Source of the DNA: an uncultured OM182 clade bacterium
GTDB taxonomy: Bacteria; Pseudomonadota; Gammaproteobacteria; Pseudomonadales; Azotimanducaceae
Reading direction: 5' to 3'
DNA: 52,752 nucleotides
NCBI GenBank assembly: GCA_905182025.1
Contig: CAJJAA010000001.1
Span: 1-52,752 of the forward strand
Shown here: piece after piece, positions 41,902 through 51,638 of the stretch
How the letters are laid out: each line of letters begins with the position of its first letter
Position numbering within the stretch: position 1 is the first letter of the stretch
Program-made: the position numbers and the translations under genes
Notes under the pieces: generated by a model
What the model saw: only the letters and a program-made list of their open reading frames with translations
What the model was told of the DNA's origin: nothing
The model's database searches: none

Positions 41902-42546
41902 GTGACGACGCTTAGAATAACTGAAATATTTTACTCCTTGCAAGGTGAGGCAAGAACTGTCGGTTTGCCGACTGCGTTTGTGCGTTTAACGGGTTGTCCC
42001 TTGCGTTGTAACTACTGTGATACAGCCTATGCATTCACGGGTGGTGAAATCCTTGCGATGCAAGCAGTGCTCGATAAAGTGGCGAGCTATAAGCCCAGAT
42101 TCGTGACCGTGACAGGCGGTGAGCCGCTAGCTCAACCAGGTTGCATAGAATTATTAACGCTTTTGTGTGACGCAGGTTATCAAGTCTCGCTCGAAACCAG
42201 TGGTGCGATCGATATTAGTCCGGTAGACCCGCGCGTTTCTGTGGTACTTGATATAAAGACGCCTGCTTCTGGTGAAGTCAGTCGCAATCTGTATGAGAAT
42301 ATCCCGCTACTTAAGCCTATTGATCAGGTCAAATTTGTTATCTGCGATCGGCAGGACTACGACTGGGCCGCTTTCAAAATCTCTGAATACAAATTGAACC
42401 AAAGAGCCTCCGAAGTACTTTTTTCAGGTAGCCATGAAGAGCTATCGGCGGCGACTTTAGCGGATTGGATTATCGAGGATAATCTGCCTGTGAGGATGCA
42501 GGTTCAGTTACACAAATATTTATGGGGAGATCAGCAGGGTGTCTAG
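41902..42546 (+). CDS. queE: 7-carboxy-7-deazaguanine synthase
   Basis: The 214-residue radical SAM enzyme makes 7-carboxy-7-deazaguanine in queuosine synthesis. The cluster cysteines are C32, C36 and C39 ([10 protein letters not shown]), followed by TGGEPL for SAM binding. The start is a GTG with AGGA upstream; the ATG six bases earlier is followed at once by a stop in its frame. It overlaps queC by eight bases. Confidence 0.94.
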   Translation: MTTLRITEIFYSLQGEARTVGLPTAFVRLTGCPLRCNYCDTAYAFTGGEILAMQAVLDKVASYKPRFVTVTGGEPLAQPGCIELLTLLCDAGYQVSLETSGAIDISPVDPRVSVVLDIKTPASGEVSRNLYENIPLLKPIDQVKFVICDRQDYDWAAFKISEYKLNQRASEVLFSGSHEELSAATLADWIIEDNLPVRMQVQLHKYLWGDQQGV

Positions 42547-43270
42547 CAATTCATCAAACAAGTCATCAAGCAAGTCATCAAAGAACGAATCCGACAACAG
42601 GCCAAAGGCGGTTGTGCTGCTATCCGGTGGTTTGGATTCGTCAACGGTTTTGGCTATGGCGATTGCAGAAGGTTATGCCTGTTATTGCATCAGCTTTGAA
42701 TATGGCCAGAAGCAGGTCGCTGAGATTAGCTTTGCGAAGCAGATGGCGCAAAAGCTAGGTGCAAAAGAACACAGAACAGTCCGGGTTGATATAGGTGCTT
42801 TCGGTGGTTCTGCATTAACCGATGCGGATATCGATGTGCCCGTTGGCGATACCGCTGAAGGCATACCGATCACTTATGTGCCCGCGAGAAATACAGTCTT
42901 TCTATCCTATGCATTAGGATTTGCCGAAGTATTACAAGCGCACGATATCTTTATTGGCGTCAACGCGGTCGATTATTCCGGGTACCCAGATTGCCGACCA
43001 GAATTTATTGCAGCATTTGAGGCCATGGCTAACCTGGCGACGCGTATTGGTGTTGAAGGTAAGCCAGTGAAAATTCGTACGCCGCTCATTGACCTACCCA
43101 AAGGGGATATCATCAAAATGGGAATTGAGCTTGGCGTTGATTACAGCAATACCGTGTCGTGCTATCAACTGGATTCTCTGGGTAATGCCTGTGGTGAGTG
43201 TGATAGCTGCCAAATCCGTATTGCTGGGTTTAAGCAAGCGGGTATCGCCGACCCAACACGCTACGCATAA
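42539..43270 (+). CDS. queC: 7-cyano-7-deazaguanine synthase with Ser/Lys-rich N-terminal extension
   Basis: The 243-residue enzyme converts the QueE product to preQ0 with ATP and ammonia. The PP-loop is [13 protein letters not shown] and the zinc cysteines are in the C-terminal [17 protein letters not shown]. The start is the GTG at 42539 inside queE, as no other start codon lies between it and the conserved KAVVLLSGG. The first 22 residues ([15 protein letters not shown] and more) are therefore extra to the family and are built by a 12-base repeat. Confidence 0.93.
   Translation: MSSNSSNKSSSKSSKNESDNRPKAVVLLSGGLDSSTVLAMAIAEGYACYCISFEYGQKQVAEISFAKQMAQKLGAKEHRTVRVDIGAFGGSALTDADIDVPVGDTAEGIPITYVPARNTVFLSYALGFAEVLQAHDIFIGVNAVDYSGYPDCRPEFIAAFEAMANLATRIGVEGKPVKIRTPLIDLPKGDIIKMGIELGVDYSNTVSCYQLDSLGNACGECDSCQIRIAGFKQAGIADPTRYA
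42545..42580. repeat. 12-base tandem repeat inside the 5' end of queC
   Basis: AGCAATTCATCA, AACAAGTCATCA and AGCAAGTCATCA start at 42545, 42557 and 42569. They encode the Ser/Asn/Lys tetrads at the QueC N-terminus. Confidence 0.85.
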
Positions 43271-43311
43271 CAGTCAAAGCCAACGGTTAGGCCGTTGAGT
43301 CCCAAACGAGC

Positions 43312-45369
43312 TTAAGGCTTACTGTCAGCTCTGGACGTCTCTGTTAGTGGCTCCAACAGTCCGCGGGACTTCATTAGTGGATCAATTTTGGGTTCGCGAC
43401 CGGTGAAATTCCTATACAGGGTCATGGGTTCTTCCGAGCCGCCTTTTTGTAGAATATTTTGACGAAAAGACTGCGCTGTCTTTTTATCAAAGATGCCGTT
43501 CATTTTAAATTCTTCGTAAGCATCGGTATCAAGCACCTCAGCCCAGATATAAGCGTAGTATCCGGCGGAATATCCTCCAGAGAATATATGTTGGAAATAG
43601 CTACTGCGATAGCGAGGTGCAATTTCCGGCACTAGTTTAATATCTGCCATCGCTTTCGCTTCGACTTCTGACGCTGAAATTTGATCGTTTACCGTTTGAT
43701 CATGCCATTCAAGGTCCAGATAAGACGCAGCCAGATATTCGGTTGTTGCGAAGCCCTGGTTGAACGTTTGAGTTGCGAGGATCTTGTCGATTAGCTCGAG
43801 AGGGATCGGCTCGCCGGTTTCATAGTGCAGTGCATACTGTTTTAGCACTTCCGGCTCAACAGCCCAATGCTCCATTATTTGGGAGGGCAGTTCAACGAAG
43901 TCGCGCTTTACAGCCGTTCCACTTAACGACGCGTAATTTACGCGACTAAGCAGACCGTGTAATCCATGCCCAAATTCATGGAATAAGGTTCTCACTTCAT
44001 CGGGGCCAAGTAAGCAAGGAGAGGCTTTGGGAAAGTTGCAGGTATTGAGAATGATGGGATATTGCTCGCCATCGAACAGCTGTTGTACTCTCAGTGCATT
44101 CATCCATGCACCCGCTTTTTTTGAAGGGCGTAGATAATAATCTGTGCAAAAAATTCCGATTAAGCTGCCATCAGCTTCTCTCACCTCGAATGTATCAACA
44201 TCAGGGTGGTAGCTCGGGAAGTTAGTAATCTCGGTGAAGTTGATGCCATAGAGCTGCTTCGCAACATCAAATGCACCTTGTCGGACTCTGTGCAATTCGA
44301 AGTAGGGCTTAATTTCCTCAAGGTCCAAATCATATTCGTCCTGACGGATCTTTTCTGTGTAATACCACCAGTCCCAGGGTTGCAGTTTGAAATTGCTTCC
44401 TTCTGCTTGAATGCGTGACTGCAATGATTCAATTTCTTGTTTAACCCTAACTTGGGTTGGTTTCCAAAGCCGATCAAGTAGGTTTCTAACGTTGTTTGAG
44501 GTCGACGCCATCTGCTCATCGAGGGTGAACTCTGCGTGGGTTCTATAGCCAAGTAAGGCTGCACGTTCAGCTCTCAGCGTGGCTATTTCAACAGCGACAT
44601 TTTGGTTGTTAGCATCATTGTCGTTGTTTGCGCAGTGCGTATAAGCATTCCACATCTTTTCTCTGAGTTCTCGCTGGGTAGAAAATGCGAGAAAAGGCGT
44701 AACGGATGATCTTGAAATCGAAAATACATAACTTTCAGGGTAGCCACGGCTTGCGGCCTCATCCTTAGCCGCGCTGATCACAGAATCAGGCAGTCCGTCG
44801 AGTTCCGTCGTGTTCGATAGGATGAGTTCAAAGTTATTCGTGTCAGACAGAACGTTATGCCCAAATTGGGTTTGTAGCGAGGCGAGCGTTTTGTCTAGTT
44901 TGCTGACGCGATTTGCGTCTGTCTCATTTAGGTCAGCGCCACTTCTAACCATGCGCTTGTAGATCTGACTCAATAATTGCTGCTGCTCTTTTGATAAGCC
45001 ATCGGGCATGTTCTCAGTAAGACTTTTTACTTTTTTGAATAGCGCTTGATTGGAATAGATAGCGCTGTTGTGAGCGGCAATGCGAGGCGCCAATGTCGAT
45101 TGGATCTTTTTTAACGCGTCATTGGTATCCGCGTGGGTTAAAACACCGAGCACTGGCGCGATTTTTTTCAGCACAGATCCGCTGCGTTCGAGATCTTCAA
45201 TACAATTTTGAAAAGTGATTGGATTGGGGTTTGCAACAATTGCGTCGACCTCTTGTTGTTGTTGCTTAAAGCCTTGCTCAAAAGCCGGTATATAGTGTTC
45301 AGTCTTTATTTGCTGAAAGGGCGGAAATTTGTGTGGTGTTTGCCATGTTTGAAGCAGTGGGTTTGTCAT
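43312..45369 (-). CDS. dcp: M3 family metallopeptidase, Dcp-like peptidyl-dipeptidase
   Basis: The 685-residue zinc peptidase has the catalytic HEFGH at 464-468 in TLFHEFGHGLHGLLS and the substrate-binding GTAVKRDFVELPSQ downstream. The N-terminus (FPPFQQIKTEHYIPAFEQGF) and the FVELPSQIMEHW segment look more like Dcp than like oligopeptidase A (PrlC), but both share the fold. It is cytoplasmic, with no signal peptide, and degrades short peptides. It converges with queC across a 41-base gap that holds a six-base stem without a T-run. Confidence 0.85.
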   Translation of the reverse strand: MTNPLLQTWQTPHKFPPFQQIKTEHYIPAFEQGFKQQQQEVDAIVANPNPITFQNCIEDLERSGSVLKKIAPVLGVLTHADTNDALKKIQSTLAPRIAAHNSAIYSNQALFKKVKSLTENMPDGLSKEQQQLLSQIYKRMVRSGADLNETDANRVSKLDKTLASLQTQFGHNVLSDTNNFELILSNTTELDGLPDSVISAAKDEAASRGYPESYVFSISRSSVTPFLAFSTQRELREKMWNAYTHCANNDNDANNQNVAVEIATLRAERAALLGYRTHAEFTLDEQMASTSNNVRNLLDRLWKPTQVRVKQEIESLQSRIQAEGSNFKLQPWDWWYYTEKIRQDEYDLDLEEIKPYFELHRVRQGAFDVAKQLYGINFTEITNFPSYHPDVDTFEVREADGSLIGIFCTDYYLRPSKKAGAWMNALRVQQLFDGEQYPIILNTCNFPKASPCLLGPDEVRTLFHEFGHGLHGLLSRVNYASLSGTAVKRDFVELPSQIMEHWAVEPEVLKQYALHYETGEPIPLELIDKILATQTFNQGFATTEYLAASYLDLEWHDQTVNDQISASEVEAKAMADIKLVPEIAPRYRSSYFQHIFSGGYSAGYYAYIWAEVLDTDAYEEFKMNGIFDKKTAQSFRQNILQKGGSEEPMTLYRNFTGREPKIDPLMKSRGLLEPLTETSRADSKP

Positions 45370-45471
45370 TGTCGAGCCCCGTTATATTGCACAGGATATT
45401 AACACAGGCTTATCGTGTCATTGATGTCGATCTGTTTAGACAGTTGGCTTTAAAGGTTGGGTTAAACTGTC

Positions 45472-46314
45472 TTAAAAGCTCGGGTTTGTCGCATAAGGCG
45501 TCAGCTGAAGTTCATGACTCCAGCAGGATTTGTCTTGGCAATGAAGATAATAAAAAGCATCAGCAATACTGGCAGGATTGATAACAATCTCGGGACGTTT
45601 AATTGCCAGCGGCAGTGCGCGCGTGCCCGGCGAATCGATAAGTCCGTCAACGATAACATTCGCAACATGAACGCCGAACGCTGAGTACTCCTCGGTCAAC
45701 ACCTGAGCCAGTGTTCTCATCATTGTTCTTGGGTAATAAAGCGACTGGCCGGTTAAGCGTTTTCGTCCCCGCAACGATGACGCATTGTTGGTAATCAGGA
45801 AAGAACCTCGGCCAGCTTCGCGCATGGCCGGCAAAACTTCTTTTGCGACCATAAACGGACCTCGACTGGCAATTTGATGTGCTGTCTCAAACATATCCAG
45901 TGAAATGTATTCGAGTAATTCTTGATCAGCCGGCAAATCGCGACCTTCGAGGTATCCTGCATTGTAGATAAGTACCTCGGGATGGCCGTATTGGCTTCTA
46001 ATCTCTGTGAAGCCTTGCGTGATCGAATCGATGTTAGCGAGGTCTAATTCAACGATCATAGCTTCACCACCCTGCGCCTCGACGGCACGCAGTAAGGGCT
46101 CTGCATTTTTCTCAACACGCGTTGTCAGGACAACGCGAAATCCTTGCTTGGCAAATTTGAGTGCTAATGCGCCGCCGACGCCCCAACGTGCTTCGACGGG
46201 TAAGTCGCTATCGTCAATGACAGTGCCGTGGGAGAGTAGTGTATTTCTGCCATCGGACTGCCATTTCGATGTTGCGCCAAGAATAACGGCGATCGGTTTG
46301 CTGGTCTGTCGCAT
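45472..46314 (-). CDS. Atypical SDR-family protein with insertion in the nucleotide loop
   Basis: The 280-residue protein follows the SDR fold (VILGATS, LTTR, IYNAGY, an EVLPAMREAGRGSFLI segment). The glycine-rich loop is split: GATS at 13-16 is separated from GVGGALA at 45-51 by about 28 extra residues (from KWQSDGRN to EARW). The usual YxxxK is missing; the region reads SLYYPRTMMRTLAQ. It may be a non-catalytic or changed-function member. It lies between the acyl-CoA dehydrogenases and the peptidase on the same strand. Confidence 0.75.
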   Translation of the reverse strand: MRQTSKPIAVILGATSKWQSDGRNTLLSHGTVIDDSDLPVEARWGVGGALALKFAKQGFRVVLTTRVEKNAEPLLRAVEAQGGEAMIVELDLANIDSITQGFTEIRSQYGHPEVLIYNAGYLEGRDLPADQELLEYISLDMFETAHQIASRGPFMVAKEVLPAMREAGRGSFLITNNASSLRGRKRLTGQSLYYPRTMMRTLAQVLTEEYSAFGVHVANVIVDGLIDSPGTRALPLAIKRPEIVINPASIADAFYYLHCQDKSCWSHELQLTPYATNPSF

Positions 46315-46469
46315 GGATCATCCTGTGATTTAGTTAACACTCACTGGCCTGTGTTTTGCCAAGGCCAACTTTATTAAGAGCTCTGATGTGTTGCTGTAGA
46401 TCAACGGCGATGAATGCGATCCAAAACCGCCGAAGCTCAACTGGTTTACGGCGCCTAAATAATGCCCCG

Positions 46470-47714
46470 CTAAGAGTTCGATGATGGGATTTTATTGAAG
46501 GCGATACCTTTATCAACGCGCAGCTCTTCAGGTAAACCGAGTACTCGCTCGGCGATGATATTCCTCAGGATCTGATCAGTTCCACCTTCAATTCGCACGG
46601 CGGGGGATCGCAGTAGCATTGCCTGCAATCGAGCCGCACCATCTGCGATGGCGGGATCAACAATTGCACCACCGAGTCCCTGCAGATCTAAGCCAAATTT
46701 GGCGATGTCCTGCATCATTCCGCCAGCGACTAGCTTGCCAATTGAGTTTTCTGGACCTGGTACTTCACCCTTAGACAATGCGGTTAACGCGCGTGCTGAG
46801 GTGTTCTTTAAACCGGCGCTCTTGGCATACCAATCGGCCAGCTTTGATCGAACAGCAGGGTTGTCGATTGCTCGACCGCCAGCAATGGTGAGATCATCGA
46901 CCAGTGCTTTTATTTCAGGGAATCCTGTCGCGATGCTGCCGCCAATAGCCAGTCGCTCATTCATCAATGTGGTCAACGATACTTGCCAGCCGCCGCCGAC
47001 TTCACCGAGACGTTGCGCATCAGGTATGCGGACATTATCAAAGTAGACTTCGTTAAAACCACTATCGCCATTAGCTTGCTTAATCGGCCGTATATCGACG
47101 CCAGCTGATTTCATGTCGAGGAAAAACATCGTCAGGCCGCGGTGTTTTGGTACCTCAGAGTCCGTTCGAGTGATGAGTATGCCGTAGTCACTAATGTGAG
47201 CGCCTGAGGTCCATATTTTTTGACCGTTGATGACCCATTCGTCACCATCTTTTTCAGCCCGCGTTTTCAGGCCAGCAAGGTCTGAGCCACTGGCAGGTTC
47301 CGAGAACAGCTGACACCAAACTTCTTCGCCGCTGGCTATCTTGGGAATATATCGCTGGTTTTGTTCAGGGGTCGCATAGGCCATCATTGTGGGTGCACAC
47401 ATACCCTGACCGATGATAAAGGTACCAGAAAGTTTGCTGTATATGCCTTCTTCCTGTGACCAAATGACACCGTCCATAGGTCCAGCGCCACGTCCGCCAA
47501 ATTCCTTTGGCCACTGTATGCATGCCCAGCCCGCATCGGCTTTCTTTTTCTGCCACTTTTTTGCTTCCTCGAATGGGTCATATTCACCTGTTCTGGTCGA
47601 ACCGAAGCCACTGGCGGATAAGCTTTTGAATAAGTAGGTTGGTGCCTCTTTCCCAATCCAGTTTTTCACTTCTGTGCGGAAAACGGCTTCTTCTTTTGTG
47701 TCGCTAAAATCCAT
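46470..47714 (-). CDS. Acyl-CoA dehydrogenase, large partner
   Basis: The 414-residue flavoprotein has the conserved CQLFSEPASGSDLAGLKT and WVINGQKIWTSGAH FAD/substrate segments and ends with the RIEGGTDQILRNIIAERVLG signature. It lies 56 bases downstream of a shorter acyl-CoA dehydrogenase gene. Paired genes of this kind make alpha2beta2 enzymes in steroid side-chain breakdown; whether that holds here is inference. The reaction is introduction of the 2,3-double bond in an acyl-CoA, with electrons going to ETF. Confidence 0.88.
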   Translation of the reverse strand: MDFSDTKEEAVFRTEVKNWIGKEAPTYLFKSLSASGFGSTRTGEYDPFEEAKKWQKKKADAGWACIQWPKEFGGRGAGPMDGVIWSQEEGIYSKLSGTFIIGQGMCAPTMMAYATPEQNQRYIPKIASGEEVWCQLFSEPASGSDLAGLKTRAEKDGDEWVINGQKIWTSGAHISDYGILITRTDSEVPKHRGLTMFFLDMKSAGVDIRPIKQANGDSGFNEVYFDNVRIPDAQRLGEVGGGWQVSLTTLMNERLAIGGSIATGFPEIKALVDDLTIAGGRAIDNPAVRSKLADWYAKSAGLKNTSARALTALSKGEVPGPENSIGKLVAGGMMQDIAKFGLDLQGLGGAIVDPAIADGAARLQAMLLRSPAVRIEGGTDQILRNIIAERVLGLPEELRVDKGIAFNKIPSSNS

Positions 47715-47770
47715 TCGTCGTACTCTACGTTAATTTGTCTAATATGATGTTTTTATACCTAGGTATTGGC

Positions 47771-48892
47771 CTACGCTGCATCAGGCAAGCTGCTCACCAG
47801 TTTATCTTCCCACGTCGCCAAGCCCCCTAATTGAAGTGTTAGGTAGTTTGATCTTCGATAATAAAGATGGCAGTCAAATTCCCAAGTGAATCCCATACCG
47901 CCATGTACCTGTATGTTGTCTCTCGAGCAGAGCTGGAATGCCTGGGTTGCTGATACTCGGGCTGTTGCCGCTGCTAAGGGCAGTTCTTCGGATTCTGTGG
48001 CAAGCGCCCAGGCTGCGTAGTAACAGTTTGATTCGGCTAATTTGAGTGCAACATACATATCCGCCATCATATGTTTGAGACCTTGGAAAGAGCCTATCGG
48101 ACGGCCAAAGGCAAATCTCTCTTTCGCATACTCGACCGCCATATCCAGAGCGCTTTGAGCACCACCGATCTGCTCAAAAGCAAACAAAATTGCTGCGCGA
48201 TCATAAATGCGCCTGACAGCTGACCAACCGTCGACTTGATCGCCGAGAATTTCGATCGGTGTTTGCTGGAAGTCAATGGTGGTTGAGTTTTTGCTTGGGT
48301 CGATTGTTTCAATCGGTGTTCGGGTCACACTTTCGTGCTGAAGATCGGCGATGCAAAGTGACAAGCTTGAATTTGCCATTGTCCCTGGCGACTTGGCAAT
48401 AACGACTGCAAAGTCCGCAATGCCGCCATCTGGAACAATCAATTTTCGTCCGGTGAGTGTGTCGCCTGTTATTGAGGCTTGAATCGATGTTTCAGTGACT
48501 TCTTCGACTGTCTCAACGATAGCAATCGTACCAATAATTTCACCGTTAGCTAACTTAGGCAGCCATGTTTCTTTTTGTGCCTCGGTGCCAAAGCCGATAA
48601 TCGCCTCGGTTGCGAGATAAACCGAAGATGAAAAGGGTGTGGGTGTCAGGTGTGCCCCTAGTTGTTCAGCGATAAGACACAAAGCGGGGTAGCCAACGCC
48701 GACGCCACCATACGCTGCCGGTATCGCTGTACCAGTAAGTCCCATATCCACCAGTCCCTTCCAGACGTCGGCAGAGTAGCGAGTGTCGCCGTCAACTGCA
48801 GAGCGCATGACTTTTGTGTCGCTTTGTTGATCGAGAAATTTTGAGACCTGGTCTCGAATCATCTTTTCGTCTTGGGAAAAATCGAAGTTCAC
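47771..48892 (-). CDS. Acyl-CoA dehydrogenase, small partner
   Basis: The 373-residue protein has the acyl-CoA dehydrogenase fold but lacks the SEPGSGSD-type segment in the middle domain. It keeps the C-terminal RFAFGRPIGSFQGLKHMMAD and QVHGGMGFTWEFDCHLYYRR segments. This division of features matches the second subunit of heteromeric enzymes such as mycobacterial ChsE partners. It is first in the minus-strand pair and is divergent from a similar pair starting at 49119. Confidence 0.85.
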   Translation of the reverse strand: MNFDFSQDEKMIRDQVSKFLDQQSDTKVMRSAVDGDTRYSADVWKGLVDMGLTGTAIPAAYGGVGVGYPALCLIAEQLGAHLTPTPFSSSVYLATEAIIGFGTEAQKETWLPKLANGEIIGTIAIVETVEEVTETSIQASITGDTLTGRKLIVPDGGIADFAVVIAKSPGTMANSSLSLCIADLQHESVTRTPIETIDPSKNSTTIDFQQTPIEILGDQVDGWSAVRRIYDRAAILFAFEQIGGAQSALDMAVEYAKERFAFGRPIGSFQGLKHMMADMYVALKLAESNCYYAAWALATESEELPLAAATARVSATQAFQLCSRDNIQVHGGMGFTWEFDCHLYYRRSNYLTLQLGGLATWEDKLVSSLPDAA

Positions 48893-49118
48893 GTTGGTGT
48901 TTCCTTAGATACAGATGGTGGAAAACTACTGTGTATTGTCGGGTGCGTCAACTGCTTCGCTCGGCTCAAGGTCTACGCGGTTGCAGATAAACTAGCCCGT
49001 ATTCAGCAAGCGGCAGGCCTGTAAAGATGTGCTGATTTGTCGGTTGAGGGATGAACATTTTACTTGCCGCTTAGAACTGGTTATCTTCAACGCAATAATT
49101 GTTGGAAGAAGTCGATTA

Positions 49119-50252
49119 ATGCAAAAAGAATTTACAAGTGATCAACATCAATTTCGCCAAAGCCTTGCTCGCTTCATGCAGGCGAAGTCGACACCGGTTG
49201 ATGTTCGTAGGCAGATGCTGACGGAACAAGGCTACGATGCCGAAGTCTGGCAGCAGCTTTGTGCTGAACTCGGTGTGGCCGGTATTCATATCCCAGAACA
49301 ATATGGTGGTTTCGGCTTTGGTCAAATTGAACTTGGCATCGTGATGGAAGAGATGGGCAAAAATTTGTTTTGCGGGCCCTTTCTAGCATCTTCCGTGATG
49401 GCGTCATCAGCCTTGCTGCACTGTGCGTCGGAGGCATACAAAGAGCAGTTATTGCCCGATATTGCGATGGGTGTATCGATCGTAACGCTGGTACTTGACA
49501 GTCTCGACGGTCCCGAAGATGTAGGTTCTTTGCTTCATGAAGATGGCGGCGTGCTAAATGGCGCAGCAAAAATCGTGCTTGATGCAGCTTCAGCTGACTT
49601 AATGCTGGTTGTCGCCTCATCATCTTCTGGCTTGGGGTTGTTCCTAGTAAAAGCAAATGACACCGGTGTGAATGTGACAAGTCGCGAGTCACTCGACCCA
49701 ACACGTAAGCTCAGCGAGGTAGCACTTATTAATGTCAGTGCGCAAAGAGTAGGGGATGTGGACTTAGGCAATCTTCAAGAAATATGGCGTGATTGTAGTG
49801 TTGCGCTTGCGCACGAAATGGTGGGTGGCGCGCAACACCTTTTAACTTCGACAGTCGAGTACACAAAACTACGTGTGCAATTTGGGCGTCCAATTGGTTC
49901 TTTTCAAGCATTGAAACACCGTTGTGCGGATTTGCTTATGGAGGTCGAATTCGCACGAGCTGCAACCTACCACGCCGCTCGACTACTCGATGCTGGTAAT
50001 GCGGCTGGGTTAGCAGCCGTAAACGAAAGTGAGGCGGAGGTGTATGCGCCACATATGGCGAAGGCACTTGCCGCGGACACTTACTGCAACGTCGCGCGAG
50101 CCGCGGTTCAACTTCGTGGTGGCATCGGCTTTACTTGGGAAGATGACACACATCTTTGGTTTAAACGCGCAAAAAGCTCGGAAGTATTGCTGGGTGGACC
50201 TGACCGCCACCGTGAATGGATGATGCAGCTGATTGAAGGGGAAGTTTCATAA
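49119..50252 (+). CDS. Acyl-CoA dehydrogenase, small partner (second pair)
   Basis: The ATG at 49119 gives 377 residues and fits the family start (KEFTSDQHQFRQSLARFM); the frame is open back to 49029 but that part is not family-like. The middle domain lacks the SEP motif, while RVQFGRPIGSFQALKHRCAD and QLRGGIGFTWEDDTHLWFKR are present. It is the likely partner of the next gene, which it overlaps by one base. It mirrors the minus-strand pair across a 226-base divergent region. Confidence 0.85.
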   Translation: MQKEFTSDQHQFRQSLARFMQAKSTPVDVRRQMLTEQGYDAEVWQQLCAELGVAGIHIPEQYGGFGFGQIELGIVMEEMGKNLFCGPFLASSVMASSALLHCASEAYKEQLLPDIAMGVSIVTLVLDSLDGPEDVGSLLHEDGGVLNGAAKIVLDAASADLMLVVASSSSGLGLFLVKANDTGVNVTSRESLDPTRKLSEVALINVSAQRVGDVDLGNLQEIWRDCSVALAHEMVGGAQHLLTSTVEYTKLRVQFGRPIGSFQALKHRCADLLMEVEFARAATYHAARLLDAGNAAGLAAVNESEAEVYAPHMAKALAADTYCNVARAAVQLRGGIGFTWEDDTHLWFKRAKSSEVLLGGPDRHREWMMQLIEGEVS

Positions 50253-51496
50253 TGAATCATAACGATATAAAACAAGAAGTGACGGGCTGGCTTGAGCAGA
50301 ATTGGTCTACCGAGCTGAGTTTGCTCGAGTGGCGAAACAGGCTCTTAGAGGGTGGCTGGGCTGCACCAAACTGGCCGGTGGAGAGTTTGGGTCGAGGTTA
50401 TTCTGTCGATGAAACTCAGGTCGTAAACGATGTGTTTCGGCGACTGGGGATTGTTTTTGCTTCGCAAGGGGGCCCTAGAAGGCTCGCCGCAGAAACCATT
50501 CTTGCTCATGGTAACGACGAGCAAAAACAGCGATATTTAAAGCAAACACTGACCGGTGAACATGCCTGGTGTCAGCTATTTAGTGAACCTGGTAGCGGGT
50601 CTGACCTTGCGGGTTCTAGTACCAAAGCTGAAAAACGTGATGGACGATGGATCATCAATGGTCAAAAAGTTTGGACGACAAGTGCTCACCATGCGGACTA
50701 CGGTATTTTGTTGGCACGCTCCGATTGGGACCTGCCCAAGCATCAAGGCCTAAGCTATTTTTTAATCGATATGCATCAGCCGGGTGTGGAGGTGCGTCCT
50801 TTGCGGCAAATGAATGGTCACGCTTCTTTTAATGAAGTGTTTATGACGGATGCAGAAGTTTCCTTTGACGATTTGTTGGGCGGCGAAGGCAACGGCTGGG
50901 CTGTCGCAGCATCAACACTGTCTGTTGAACGTCGCGGTTTTGCGCAAGCTAGGCAGTCCGGCATCTCGTCAGTTGAGCGGGTCGGCAGAGTTTATGATGA
51001 GTATGAAGCTGAGCTGGCGATCGACAATGAGCCCTACACTTGGTATCCACAACGCCAAGGCAGAGTTGATTTGGTTCTCGATAGAGCTAAAAAAACAGGT
51101 GCGATAGCTTCAGCATCGACCCGTCAGGAAATAGCCAAACTACTGTCAATGAAACGCGCCTCTGAGCTTGCTGCAGAACAGGCGGAGGCAACCCGTCGCG
51201 CGGGTACAAATGAAATTATCCCCGCGGGTTCTATCGGCAAGCTGGCGGCGAGTGTGATTGCTCGCCAAGCGGCTCATGTACACACGTTGATTTCAGGGTC
51301 TGATGCGATGTTGAGTGGCGAACACTCGGCTGAGAGCGGAATGGTTGCTGAAACGCTGATTTCGGTTCCTGCGATATCGATTGCAGGCGGAACCGATGAA
51401 ATTCAACGTAATATCATTTCGGAGCGGGTGCTAGGTATGCCAAAGGAACAGCGCTCCGACACGGGTCCTTTTCGGGATATTAAGCGAAACACATAG
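50252..51496 (+). CDS. Acyl-CoA dehydrogenase, large partner (second pair)
   Basis: The 414-residue flavoprotein has CQLFSEPGSGSDLAGSSTK, WIINGQKVWTTSAH and the ending IAGGTDEIQRNIISERVLGM. The position of the catalytic Glu of medium-chain enzymes is not Glu in this last segment, so the base must be elsewhere or on a partner. Its start shares one base with the stop of the small partner, indicating equal co-translation. The acyl-CoA synthetase gene follows after 142 bases. Confidence 0.88.
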   Translation: MNHNDIKQEVTGWLEQNWSTELSLLEWRNRLLEGGWAAPNWPVESLGRGYSVDETQVVNDVFRRLGIVFASQGGPRRLAAETILAHGNDEQKQRYLKQTLTGEHAWCQLFSEPGSGSDLAGSSTKAEKRDGRWIINGQKVWTTSAHHADYGILLARSDWDLPKHQGLSYFLIDMHQPGVEVRPLRQMNGHASFNEVFMTDAEVSFDDLLGGEGNGWAVAASTLSVERRGFAQARQSGISSVERVGRVYDEYEAELAIDNEPYTWYPQRQGRVDLVLDRAKKTGAIASASTRQEIAKLLSMKRASELAAEQAEATRRAGTNEIIPAGSIGKLAASVIARQAAHVHTLISGSDAMLSGEHSAESGMVAETLISVPAISIAGGTDEIQRNIISERVLGMPKEQRSDTGPFRDIKRNT

Positions 51497-51537
51497 ACCT
51501 ATTTGTTACATAACAAGGCAGCTAAAGCGGGGTGTTG

Positions 51538-51567
51538 ACGATTGTTTGCACTTAGTTAAACAGTCGT
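51538..51567. promoter_or_regulatory. Inverted repeat upstream of the acyl-CoA synthetase
   Basis: ACGATTGTTT (51538-51547) and AAACAGTCGT (51558-51567) form a 10-base inverted repeat with one mismatch and a 10-base spacer. It starts within a TTGACG -35-like hexamer (51535-51540). It may be a regulator site for the synthetase gene. Confidence 0.35.
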
Positions 51568-51638
51568 AAAACAACGCAAAAAAACAATAACAACAAAGCC
51601 AAACATCAAGCGATGCAACATAAAATAAGACTGCTTAT

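Noticed and set aside
43281..43297. Hairpin CAACGG/CCGTTG between queC and the peptidase gene
   Set aside because: Six-base stem without a T-run on either strand; too weak to call a terminator.
45472..46314. Second halohydrin dehalogenase
   Set aside because: The T-x4-[FY]-x-G motif and the S-x12-Y-x3-R spacing are not met; YYPR does not give Tyr-x3-Arg.
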